From NCBI GenBank assembly GCA_027923505.1, contig BROI01000012.1, positions 186,001 through 250,000 of the forward strand: 64,000 bases of DNA, written 5' to 3'. The notes below the pieces were generated by a model that did not search any database, had not been told where the DNA came from, and saw nothing but the letters and a program-made list of their open reading frames with translations. This stretch comes from Mayamaea pseudoterrestris (lineage: Eukaryota; Bacillariophyta; Bacillariophyceae; Sellaphorales; Sellaphoraceae). How positions within the stretch are numbered: position 1 is the first letter of the stretch; each line of letters begins with the position of its first letter. Below are positions 10,711 through 19,174 of the stretch, piece after piece. The translations under genes and the position numbers were made by a program.

Positions 10711-12474
10711 TTACTCTAAAACCTTTTCAATCCGACCGACAGCAATGCTTTGTCCGCTCCGGCGCAGAACGAATCTTCCCAGCGCGCGACAATCCTCAAA
10801 GGCTTCCATGACAATGGGAACGCTCAGCGTCAGCTCGACAATGGCTTGCGTACTTGACGTGAGCGCCCTTGGATTTTCTTTTGCAACACTTCCATCCTTG
10901 TTGAGTGTTTGAATCAATGCTGAAACGACGCACGGAACGTCAAGTTGATTAATGTGCAATATGGCTTGCCCGCCGCGTATCATCGGCACGGCAAGAGCTT
11001 CCAGCATCCACACCATGGCGCGACATTTACGTGCCAGCACGGGTCGCTCCTTTGGTCGCGACAAAACATTGCCAGTGGCGACGCGCATAATATCAATGTT
11101 GGAAAGTGTGCAGTCAATGACTTCGCCTGCTACGGCATACGTGTTTCGCTCCAAGCTGTTGGAAGGTTGCAAACTAGTCAGTTTCTGAATCATAGTCACG
11201 TCTCCGACTGGAAGAACGACGAGCGAGTCACCCGCCTTGATCCATCCTTGAACAACCTTGCCGCGGACAGTGACGCCCTTGGTTTGTTCGCCGACAATAT
11301 CGGTCAAGACAATTCGCAGTGGTTTTTGTAGTTGCGACGAAAGACTCGACGTAGAGTCGCAAGACGGCGCATCAAACTCGTCGAGCGCCTGCAGCAGTGT
11401 CGGCCCCTTGTACCAGCTCGTGTCGTATGATTGTTGTTGCTGCTGGTCCTTGTTCTTGACTGTATTCTTGTTGCTAGCCTTTAATTCGCGAATGTTTGCT
11501 CCAGTCAATCCCGATACTGGAACGAACCGCAAATTCTTGGCCGTAAATCCGACTCCATTCAGAAATGGCGTTAGCGATTCACATATTCGATCATAGACAG
11601 TTTGACTCCATTCAATGACATCCATTTTGTTAACGACTACCAACAATTGCTTCACTCCCAGACCACGCGCCAAGTACACATGCTCCTTCAACTGCCCCGC
11701 GTTCCATGCATCAGAAGCAGCAGACACGCCAGTCGTCGCATCCACCACTAGCCAGGCCGCTCCGGCTTGACTCGATCCGGTAATCATGGCGGGCACGTAG
11801 TCAACGTGGCCCGGTGCGTCGAGCAAAATCACTTGGTAGCGACTCGTTTGCAGCGTCTTGGTGGCAACGTCCATGGTGATTCCGCGCGCGCGCTCCTGCA
11901 CGTTTTCGTCCAGCAACCAGGCGTAGTTTGTTGTTGTATTCGCCTTGCTTTTGCTATTGTTGCAGAGGGACAGCAAGTGACCCGTCACCGTCGACTTGCC
12001 AGCGTCCACATGTCCCAATACAATCACCGTCAAGCGCTCCTTGCTGGATTTGTCAGAGTATTCGTTGAGGAGAATCTTGGGAACAGCTGCTGTTCGAGTA
12101 GCTAATGATGATGATATATTTTGCTTCGCCTCTTGCTGCTGCGATGAATTAGTTGTAGTCTTTTGTGACGCAAATCCAGGAGGAGGCGCGGTTGGAGGAG
12201 CGATTGCTGCTGCTCCTGCTGCGCCGACAATATTCTTCTTGTTTCCAGCAGGAGGAATTGGTTTCTTGTTACTACTAGTCTTGACTGCGGCTGCGGCTGC
12301 TACATTTTGATTGTTTGTTTTGCTATTGCTATTCTTTGTCGCCTTGGAACTTGCAGCAGCCCGAGGAGCCACTGGGTAGTCGTCGTATTCGTCGTAGTAA
12401 CCATCACCGTCGTCGTCATCGTCATAGTAGTCGTCATCATGGACCATTTGACGCAGATTGCGATGCCGAGACAT
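10711..12474 (-). CDS. HBS1-like translational GTPase (ribosome rescue)
   Basis: Single exon, 587 aa, close to the size of yeast Hbs1. Hbs1 with Pelota/Dom34 splits stalled ribosomes in no-go and non-stop mRNA decay. The N-terminus SRHRNLRQMVHDDDYYDD matches the acidic start of Hbs1 proteins; a disordered Ala/Asn/Lys linker follows to about residue 140. The G domain has GHVDAGKST (154-162), RARGITMD (switch I), DAPGHVDYV (G3), NKMD (G4) and PVSGLTGANI (G5). EF1A-type beta-barrel domains 2 and 3 follow, ending GQSIAVGRIEKVLE. The Asp/Tyr-rich N-terminus and the A-H-x-D variant separate it from EF-1 alpha; eRF3 is the main alternative, but the N-terminal motif favours Hbs1. Divergent from the coiled-coil gene at 13126. 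Confidence 0.88.
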   Translation of the reverse strand: MSRHRNLRQMVHDDDYYDDDDDGDGYYDEYDDYPVAPRAAASSKATKNSNSKTNNQNVAAAAAVKTSSNKKPIPPAGNKKNIVGAAGAAAIAPPTAPPPGFASQKTTTNSSQQQEAKQNISSSLATRTAAVPKILLNEYSDKSSKERLTVIVLGHVDAGKSTVTGHLLSLCNNSKSKANTTTNYAWLLDENVQERARGITMDVATKTLQTSRYQVILLDAPGHVDYVPAMITGSSQAGAAWLVVDATTGVSAASDAWNAGQLKEHVYLARGLGVKQLLVVVNKMDVIEWSQTVYDRICESLTPFLNGVGFTAKNLRFVPVSGLTGANIRELKASNKNTVKNKDQQQQQSYDTSWYKGPTLLQALDEFDAPSCDSTSSLSSQLQKPLRIVLTDIVGEQTKGVTVRGKVVQGWIKAGDSLVVLPVGDVTMIQKLTSLQPSNSLERNTYAVAGEVIDCTLSNIDIMRVATGNVLSRPKERPVLARKCRAMVWMLEALAVPMIRGGQAILHINQLDVPCVVSALIQTLNKDGSVAKENPRALTSSTQAIVELTLSVPIVMEAFEDCRALGRFVLRRSGQSIAVGRIEKVLE

Positions 12475-13125
12475 GTTATGGCTGTTCCTGCTGCTTGTAT
12501 ATATTGTATATCAAGGACAAAGGACAGATGGAAGGCAAAGGACGATAAATCGATTTCGCTTTGATGAGGCTTCGAGTGTCGTACCGGTATTTTTGATCAG
12601 TCCCGGTCGACCGCAGGCACTGCGATGTTCGGCTCTCTCCCAATTCCCAATACAAACATATATATCCGTTACAACAAGACGAGTAGCTTGATTAAAGGCT
12701 CGCTGCTACTGCTACTTCAGTGATTGAATAGAGTAGAGTACGGAATCTGTCGTTTAGGAACGAGGTGAGTGAAACCGACGAAACAAACGGCTCGATGAGT
12801 GACGAGATTCCTCTTCCTCCTTTGCGCGCCGTTTCCGTGGAGACTCTTTGTGAAAAACGAAGAAGACATGGAGAGGAGCGTATCAAGTATTTTCTCGATC
12901 ATCATTGCTCAACGAGCCTTGTCCATGCCGTTGTAATCCATTGCCGCGTCAAGTCATTGCGTCATAACTGGATGGTGCTTTTACACCTTGACGTTTTTCG
13001 CAGAGTCTCTCGTCTTGGTCGTCATGCAACTGATATTTTCGTTTGTTGCAAGTCTCCGTCTCATCACTAATCGTATATACTATCTCTTTTGCAGCTGCTA
13101 GACTGTCAAGGAATTCTTTTCAGAT
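12475..13125 (+). promoter_or_regulatory. Divergent 5' region with a possible 5'-UTR intron
   Basis: This 650-bp region separates the HBS1-like gene from the coiled-coil gene. A strong donor GTGAGT at 12764 and pyrimidine-rich acceptors ending at 13094 (TTTTGCAG) and 13123 (TTCTTTTCAG, 2 bases before the ATG) would fit a 330-360 bp intron in the 5' UTR of the downstream gene. A 101-codon frame here begins with GTG inside that donor, so I do not call it as a gene, although a piece from the ATG at 12795 (MSDEIPLPPLRAV) looks somewhat protein-like. Confidence 0.35.
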
Positions 13126-14823
13126 ATGCGCGACCGCCCTTCTGGTGCGACGGCAAACATCAAGCGATCCGCCACAAACGCCTCTGCACGTCACAGTAAT
13201 TCTCATTCAAGCACTTTGAACAATAACAACGACCCATCCATGCTACTCGCTCGTGGCTACATTAGTCGCTACTTGCCGGCCAAGCCACTGTCGTCACTCC
13301 AAGCGAACGAAATTGACAAGGACTTGCTGCACTTTGGAGCCTATCGGAACGCTGTCATTTCGTATCGGCAGCAGTACTATTTAGCAGTCAATAATAATAA
13401 TGGCCAAGGATTGCAAGGAAATGCATCGCTTGGTCCATCGACGCTCGACGCGTATGGATCCTCTGCTGGAGCAGCAGCAAACAATGCGCCATCATCATTA
13501 GCTACCGCTACAGCATCAAACAACAACAACTCGCAGCAGGAATCATCAACATCACTCATTCACTCGCTCCCGGTGCGCATCGACCCTGAGGAGGAGAAGC
13601 GACTGCTCGCGCTCCGCCGCAAGATTCACCGGGCCGAGTGCTTGCGCGAGGACTTGGAGCAGCAGTACGTTTCGCTGCGGGCGCACTTTGTGCACACGAG
13701 TCATGTTTTGCAGAGTCAACTAAAGCAGCGGATTGACTGCGTTGGATTGCTGCAGCGTACCTTGGTGATACGTAGTCGGGCGGTGGGATTGATGCGGGCG
13801 CGACTGCAAATGGTGCGTGACGTGCATGCGTTGTTGATGCATCGATTGAAAGCAATTAGTTTGAGTAATAGTGATGCAATGGGCACTGATGTGGCAGCTG
13901 CTGCTGCAAGTGCCAATGAGGTAGCAGCAGCTACTGCGGATGATGCACTCTGCATGACATGGAGCGAAGTGGAGGAAGGTTTGAAGCAGGCGACTGCCAA
14001 GACAACGACTGGCGTCAGCAAAAAGCAAAACATGACATGGAATTGCACAACGGAACCAAGCACGCCACATGGAGTTCCGCTGCTTGTGTCAAGCTTGGCG
14101 CACTCTGAGTCGGCTCCCGAAAAGTCCATTGCCTTTGGAACCAATGGCGCCTTTGGCGCCAACAAGTGTTCCCTAACTTGGCTGCCGAGTCATTTGCCAA
14201 GTGACGATGAAGACGACGAGGACGACAATGATATTGAACATGAAATTAAGATGGACATGGATCCTGCTGCTGCAAAAGGTCTTGGCAAGGATTTGCTGGC
14301 AGTCGCTTGCTGCGCCAAGCTCCAGCAGGAGGCTGCACAATTACAATTTGAACTTGAGCAGGAGCACATAGGAAACGAGTCGCTTTGGCACAAAATTTGC
14401 CACGCGCGCACGAAGAACAACGAGTGGGTTGCCATGATTTGTTTACTGCGACAGGAGACGGAAGCAGTTATGCTGCGTCATGCCGTTATCACGGAGAGCG
14501 ACGAGGCGCAAGCGGCAGCCGAGCGCAAGTATTTGGAGGAGAGTGAGCGAGCCGCGCGATTGGCAGTTGAGCATGGTGAAAATGGGCATGCTCCAGGCAA
14601 TGGTGCAGTGGCAGCAGCGGCGGAAGATGGACCGGATAGATTGGGCGGCCTCGGAATGGATGACGATGGTGTCAATGATGGAGACGACGAAGGTAGCAAG
14701 GACGAGGAAGATGAAATTGGAGGCGAATGGGAAGGCAAGAAGCGACCGGCGTTGGAGGAGGAAGCTGTTGTCGGTGCTGGTGGTGGCGTTGCATCAAGGA
14801 AGAAGGCTCGTCGAAATGAATGA
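13126..14823 (+). CDS. Predicted nuclear coiled-coil protein
   Basis: Single exon, 565 aa. A Ser/Asn-rich N-terminus contains a conserved-looking block YISRYLPAKPLSSLQANE. Residues about 150-245 form a charged helical region rich in heptad Leu/Arg (EEEKRLLALRRKIHRAECLR and on), and a second helical block lies near 390-470 with LLRQETEAVMLRHAVI. The C-terminus is acidic and ends in basic clusters, GKKRPALEEE and ASRKKARRNE, which would serve as nuclear localisation signals. Composition and layout suggest a chromatin or transcription scaffold, but no catalytic or DNA-binding domain is visible and I cannot name the family. Ends with TGA, confirming that TGA is a stop in this genome. Confidence 0.75.
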   Translation: MRDRPSGATANIKRSATNASARHSNSHSSTLNNNNDPSMLLARGYISRYLPAKPLSSLQANEIDKDLLHFGAYRNAVISYRQQYYLAVNNNNGQGLQGNASLGPSTLDAYGSSAGAAANNAPSSLATATASNNNNSQQESSTSLIHSLPVRIDPEEEKRLLALRRKIHRAECLREDLEQQYVSLRAHFVHTSHVLQSQLKQRIDCVGLLQRTLVIRSRAVGLMRARLQMVRDVHALLMHRLKAISLSNSDAMGTDVAAAAASANEVAAATADDALCMTWSEVEEGLKQATAKTTTGVSKKQNMTWNCTTEPSTPHGVPLLVSSLAHSESAPEKSIAFGTNGAFGANKCSLTWLPSHLPSDDEDDEDDNDIEHEIKMDMDPAAAKGLGKDLLAVACCAKLQQEAAQLQFELEQEHIGNESLWHKICHARTKNNEWVAMICLLRQETEAVMLRHAVITESDEAQAAAERKYLEESERAARLAVEHGENGHAPGNGAVAAAAEDGPDRLGGLGMDDDGVNDGDDEGSKDEEDEIGGEWEGKKRPALEEEAVVGAGGGVASRKKARRNE

Positions 14824-14935
14824 GATGACAGTCTGAGTCTATGGCTGCTTTTTGAATCCGCAACAACGCGACATAATGAGTACTTATTCATGACAACGCA
14901 GCGTTTACTGTAGCAATTGTTATAGCAAGCAAGTC

Positions 14936-16051
14936 TTATATTCGTTTCAACGACTCGTTCAACAATGCCTGCACGGCTTGCGCATACGTTGGTCTTTCAT
15001 CGCTGGTCAATGCCACCTTGTCCTCCACTTGAACGACTTGATTTTGTTCATTCTTGATTGGCGTTTGCAGGATGACTTGCCACGGCTCTGGATATACGCG
15101 AAAGATCCATCCGTACACTCCCTTGTCTGAAACTGGCTTTAAATACAGCGCCGCGTCAAATTGCTTGTAGAAAGGTATTGTCTTGGCCAGTGCCGGAAAA
15201 AAGACTGTCGGATAGTAGCCGTCACGAACCTTGTCAAGGGCGCCATTGACAATCACCGTACATGCGTGCGCTGACGCATCGTTAGCAGCAGCAGAGGCAT
15301 CATGCAGTGCCTTGACGTTGATCCAATCCTCCACTGGTCCGCCGTTACCTGGTTGACAAACAATCTGAAGTCGCTTTTGACTTGCGTCGAGTGCATCGAG
15401 GCAGGAGCTATCCGCCAAAATGCCATTTCCACCAGTCAACTTGTTAAAGGTTGACGCCAGGTTGGATCCCCACGGAGTCGCCACTTGCTGCGCGTCACGT
15501 ACGACCGTTTCGCAGACGGCTCGAATGGATGTGAGTAACGCATTGCTTTGTTGCTGCTTCGGCAAACTTTGCTGGCTTGCCAGTTCCACCTCCTTGTCGT
15601 CTGGAAGAATCAACCATAGCTGTCGATTGTTTAGTTGTTGCTTGCGCAAGTTTCCGGCAAGCTGCATGCACCAGTTGCGATTGGCGTCGAGTTCGGAAAG
15701 ATTTTCAAAGTCGTCAAACTGCGTCTTGTCGCCAATCAAGGCGGGAAATTCCACTTCCATGAGTGAAACATTGTTCTGGGTGGCCTTGGTAATGGCGGAT
15801 GCAGCCATTTTGCAAAGCAGTTCGGGAATGGCGTTTGCTGCAGGTTTCTTGTCAAATGGACTGAGTCCAGAAGGGAGTTTGGTGGCGAATAGACATGATT
15901 TTGAATGAATTGGTTGTCGTTGCTGCTCATGCTGCACAATTGTACGCGCTTGTCTTGTTGCAAAAGCAAAGGATTCGACGATTCCTGCCGAAGAAAGAAG
16001 CAAGAGCAGAAGCGGCACGATTGGCTTGGCAGTGACACGTATTCGAAACAT
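14936..16051 (-). CDS. DUF1995 (LPA3-like) protein, predicted plastid
   Basis: Single exon, 371 aa. The N-terminus (VPLLLLLLSSAGIVES then FAFATRQ) is a signal peptide with Phe at the +1 position, the bipartite plastid-targeting design of heterokonts with complex plastids. The mature protein matches the DUF1995 layout: an early SPFDKKPAANAIPELL helix, KATQNNVSLMEVEFPAL (the V-E-F-P signature), WLILPDDKE, and a C-terminal GWIFRVYPEPWQVILQ, where W-x-F-R-x-Y-P-x-P-W-x-V is typical. Plant members such as LPA3 assist photosystem II assembly; the precise role here is unknown. It is head-to-head with no close neighbour and tail-to-tail with the coiled-coil gene. Confidence 0.82.
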   Translation of the reverse strand: MFRIRVTAKPIVPLLLLLLSSAGIVESFAFATRQARTIVQHEQQRQPIHSKSCLFATKLPSGLSPFDKKPAANAIPELLCKMAASAITKATQNNVSLMEVEFPALIGDKTQFDDFENLSELDANRNWCMQLAGNLRKQQLNNRQLWLILPDDKEVELASQQSLPKQQQSNALLTSIRAVCETVVRDAQQVATPWGSNLASTFNKLTGGNGILADSSCLDALDASQKRLQIVCQPGNGGPVEDWINVKALHDASAAANDASAHACTVIVNGALDKVRDGYYPTVFFPALAKTIPFYKQFDAALYLKPVSDKGVYGWIFRVYPEPWQVILQTPIKNEQNQVVQVEDKVALTSDERPTYAQAVQALLNESLKRI

Positions 16052-17504
16052 TTCACTACTCTAAAGAATACTCTGGTAGAATCGCTGTAGAACTAGGCTC
16101 TAAAGACCTTTTGTTTGCCTGTCGTCTGCAACTTGGAAGGCGCAATGGTGCATGGTGCAGGCGAAGAATCGGCACGCAGTCGTTGAGTACCGATCTGACT
16201 CGAATGTTCGCGGTGCGACAATATGCAAAGATCCCGCGCGTTGCAGCCAGGATAATGCCAGACGGAAGGCCTTCCCGACTATCTTGGTGGTACAAGTAGC
16301 GCTTGACTGCAGCTCGAGTCTTCTTCAAGCAAAAATAGCTTGGCGGCAGTATCGAGTGCCTTTACCGCTGCCAGTACACCAATCGTCTGGCAGAGATGCC
16401 TTCGGTATCGACGCGGTTGCGGTTGCGGTGAACAGCTATCCAGCTTGACAAACTAGAGAATGGTGCCTTTGCAAGCTACATTTGCTGCCTTTGCAGTGTC
16501 ATACGTTCCAACGTTCGATCTGGCAGGGGCGCGACTGAGTGCGTGAGAAACCAATGCTCACTGCTTCAGCCTCGCGCTTTATATACTCTACACTTTCGCC
16601 GCTACGGTTTCGCTAGATAAACAAACACTCGTAGTAGTAATGAACTTCATGGCGGTAGGCGTACGACGTACGTGTAAAGGAAAGCTAATTCGTGTCAACA
16701 AGTCTACATGCACAACGAACGAAGGGGGCATACATGCCAGACACTGTGTAATCAACTCCGAACCGATTGCTTCCTTCGACATACGGCCCATTGACGAATG
16801 ACCGCCTTGGTGGCCATTGCCAAGTATACAAGCTCGACAAGGCAGACTGGACGCCAGTTGATTCTTGTTAGTCATGGAATCAGCTTGACATGGCCCACGT
16901 GGCTCAATGGAAGCTTGATGGGCTTCAACCAAGTTGTCTAAAGAATAAAGCCATCACCGACCAGCTGAACCAAGTTGAAGTTGAACGTATCTACAGCCAG
17001 CGAAACGAGTCGTATAGCGTGAGAGTGTAGCCATGGACGATTCCATGACAGGATAGATTGAAGATCGGCATGAACAATTCCAACATAATTCAACCCGGAG
17101 TCTCCAGTACCGGGTTGCTTGAGGTACGTCATGAAAAAGCGCACGTCATTCAACTGTGGCTCTGACACGACCGGAGAGCCTTCGTTGGACTTCGCAAACA
17201 TTAAGTATCAGAATGACGAAGCCTTCCTTGATGAGTCATAAATGACAGCAGATAGAGGTACGTCACCCACGTTCAAGTAAGCCCTTGGTATCGTTTGGCC
17301 ACGTAATCAACGGATTACCGATGGCATAAGTAAGCTTGACATGGACCAGATGACGTCCTGCAGTGAGGAGGAAGGAAGCGAGTCAAATGGTTTTCTGCGG
17401 CGAAAGATGCGCTAAGTGCTCACAAACGAAAGTCAACGATCAATTCGCAATAATAAGCTTCAAAACATCAATCTACTACTACAAGCAATAGCAGCCGCAT
17501 CAAC
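16052..17504. other. Long intergenic region with a possible gene relic
   Basis: About 1.45 kb with no convincing gene. The only protein-like stretch is minus-strand 16938-17201 (87 codons), with NDVRFFMTYLKQ, LNYVGIVHADLQ and LVSLAVDTFNFNLVQLV. Its Y-V-G-I-x-H-x-D pattern loosely resembles the second half of ANF ligand domains, so it may be another decayed receptor fragment, but the match is weak. The rest reads as non-coding. The last 100 bases are the 5' flank of the HMG-box gene. Confidence 0.3.
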
Positions 17505-18803
17505 ATGATATCAACCGCAGCCCACGACAGTTTCCGCAACAGTCTCGACCCCGAGACGCAGCAGCAGCTTCACATGTCTCTGCAGGAGAGTCTGTTGAAC
17601 TCGCAGCTTCAACATTTCGGCAATGGCAATCTCCAGAACCATCACGTCTACCAGCAGCAGCATCAGCAGCAACAGACGTATCCCTATCAGAACGTTGATT
17701 TCGCCAAGGTCTTTGACAATGACGATCTCAATCAACTCTTCTACGAGAGTTTCAAGCACGACTCGCTCGAGCCAACGCCCATGGCTGGAGGTGCCGGATT
17801 GAGCAAGAGCAACTCCCTGGATGGACTCGCCTTGCTGTGCAACTCGACCAACTTTGGATCCGTCTTGCAGCAGCAGCAGCAAGTGAGTAGTAGTCTCAAC
17901 AATAACAACTACCAGAGCAGCACCCATCAGGTAGCAGCACCAGCAAGTAATCCTTATCCGCACCTTTCCCAGGCGAACGCAACCTTTGACTCCAACGTGA
18001 GCGCATCGCCCTACAGCTCCAACAATGGCAACAACAACGCAAGCAACAATCCCTTTGTCAATGTCATGCTCATTGTCGATCCGGCGACGCAAAAGGTGAT
18101 TTGCCCGCGCCAAACCCTCCAGTACCAAGTGGGTCAAGTCATGGAGCATCACGTGGTCGGACCTTCCGTCTTGGACAATGTCAATGCTTCGCAAGGCTTG
18201 GACATTCAACAGTTGATTCAGCAGGGCGTCTTTCACAACTCGTTGAACGCGAGTCAGTTGCAGGGACTCTTTGGAACAGGCAATGTGAGTCACTCGGTCA
18301 CACCGCCGCCGCCCACCAGTGACTTGGTGTCGTCATCGTCGAGCAGCGCCAGCGCCACGGGCTCCAACAACGACAAGAGCAGCAATATTACCGAAGCTAC
18401 TACTGCTTCCACTCTTCCCGTGGAACTCCCTCCGCTCCGCGCCTTATCGGCCTACAATTTCTTTTTCCGCGACGAGCGCGACCGCGTGTTAAACGGCGGC
18501 AGCCAGGAACTCGACGACACCAAGGCCAGTCAGTTGCTGCACGAGCACTGGGGCCGCGACCGCACCAAGAAGCGTCGTCACCGCAAGACGCACGGCAAGA
18601 TTGACTTTACCACACTCTCCAAACTGATTTCGAGTCGCTGGAAGGAACTCTCCGAGCAAGACAAGGAGTTTTACCGACAAGTCGCCGCCAAGGATTGGGA
18701 GCGATACCAAAAGGAACTCGGTGAGCACAAGAACAAGTCGCACCAGGCGCATTTGGCGGCGCATCAAGCGGTCGTTGATAACCATTTGGCGGTGGTGGCG
18801 TAA
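17505..18803 (+). CDS. HMG-box protein
   Basis: Single exon, 432 aa. Residues 1 to about 300 are low-complexity, rich in Gln, Asn and Ser (for example VYQQQHQQQQ), with a short ordered piece VMLIVDPATQKVICP. The HMG-box lies at about 306-405: ELPPLRALSAYNFFFRDERD, then a basic, His-rich insertion (DRTKKRRHRKTHGKIDFTTL), then ISSRWKELSEQDKEFYRQVA and AKDWERYQKELGEHK. The aromatic triad and the W-K-x-L-S-x-x-D/E-K-x-F-Y signature are intact. The insertion between helix 1 and helix 2 is longer than in canonical boxes and is usual for diatom HMG proteins. Likely a nuclear DNA-bending or transcription factor. A long antisense frame in the same region is only a shadow of CAG/CAA codons. Confidence 0.88.
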   Translation: MISTAAHDSFRNSLDPETQQQLHMSLQESLLNSQLQHFGNGNLQNHHVYQQQHQQQQTYPYQNVDFAKVFDNDDLNQLFYESFKHDSLEPTPMAGGAGLSKSNSLDGLALLCNSTNFGSVLQQQQQVSSSLNNNNYQSSTHQVAAPASNPYPHLSQANATFDSNVSASPYSSNNGNNNASNNPFVNVMLIVDPATQKVICPRQTLQYQVGQVMEHHVVGPSVLDNVNASQGLDIQQLIQQGVFHNSLNASQLQGLFGTGNVSHSVTPPPPTSDLVSSSSSSASATGSNNDKSSNITEATTASTLPVELPPLRALSAYNFFFRDERDRVLNGGSQELDDTKASQLLHEHWGRDRTKKRRHRKTHGKIDFTTLSKLISSRWKELSEQDKEFYRQVAAKDWERYQKELGEHKNKSHQAHLAAHQAVVDNHLAVVA

Positions 18804-19174
18804 TCATGAAAACAGAGTCATGTAGCAAGCTGCAGCCGACTAATGAGTCAAACGCAAGGCGACACTTCCAATTGTACACACATATCTCCAATATACATTT
18901 TCCAAAATGAGCGTGCCATCAAGAGCAACACGAGCTACGACCAAGCTGGTCGACCTGCCACGAAAGCTTGTACATTTTCATCAACGTGTGCAGGGCCTTT
19001 CTTCTAATTGTCAGTAACGAATCTATACATACATACTAATCTATACATGTTATTCGTTTTGTAACATCATACACTTATACAATAGCTTAATGTTAAACAC
19101 TATAATTGCAGCGCAGCAGGTAGATTGAACAGGTTGACACCGTTCCTACAACGCGAGCCATCCAACCAACCTTG
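18804..19174. other. Convergent intergenic spacer
   Basis: AT-rich 370 bp between two convergent genes. Both 3' ends probably lie here; no gene or repeat is visible. Confidence 0.45.

Noticed and set aside
12765-13070. 101-codon frame upstream of the coiled-coil gene
   Set aside because: Starts with GTG that is part of a consensus GTGAGT splice donor; best explained by a 5'-UTR intron.
17511-18293. 260-codon antisense frame over the HMG-box gene
   Set aside because: Shadow of Gln/Asn/Ser codons of the sense gene; hydrophobic leucine/valine-rich nonsense composition.
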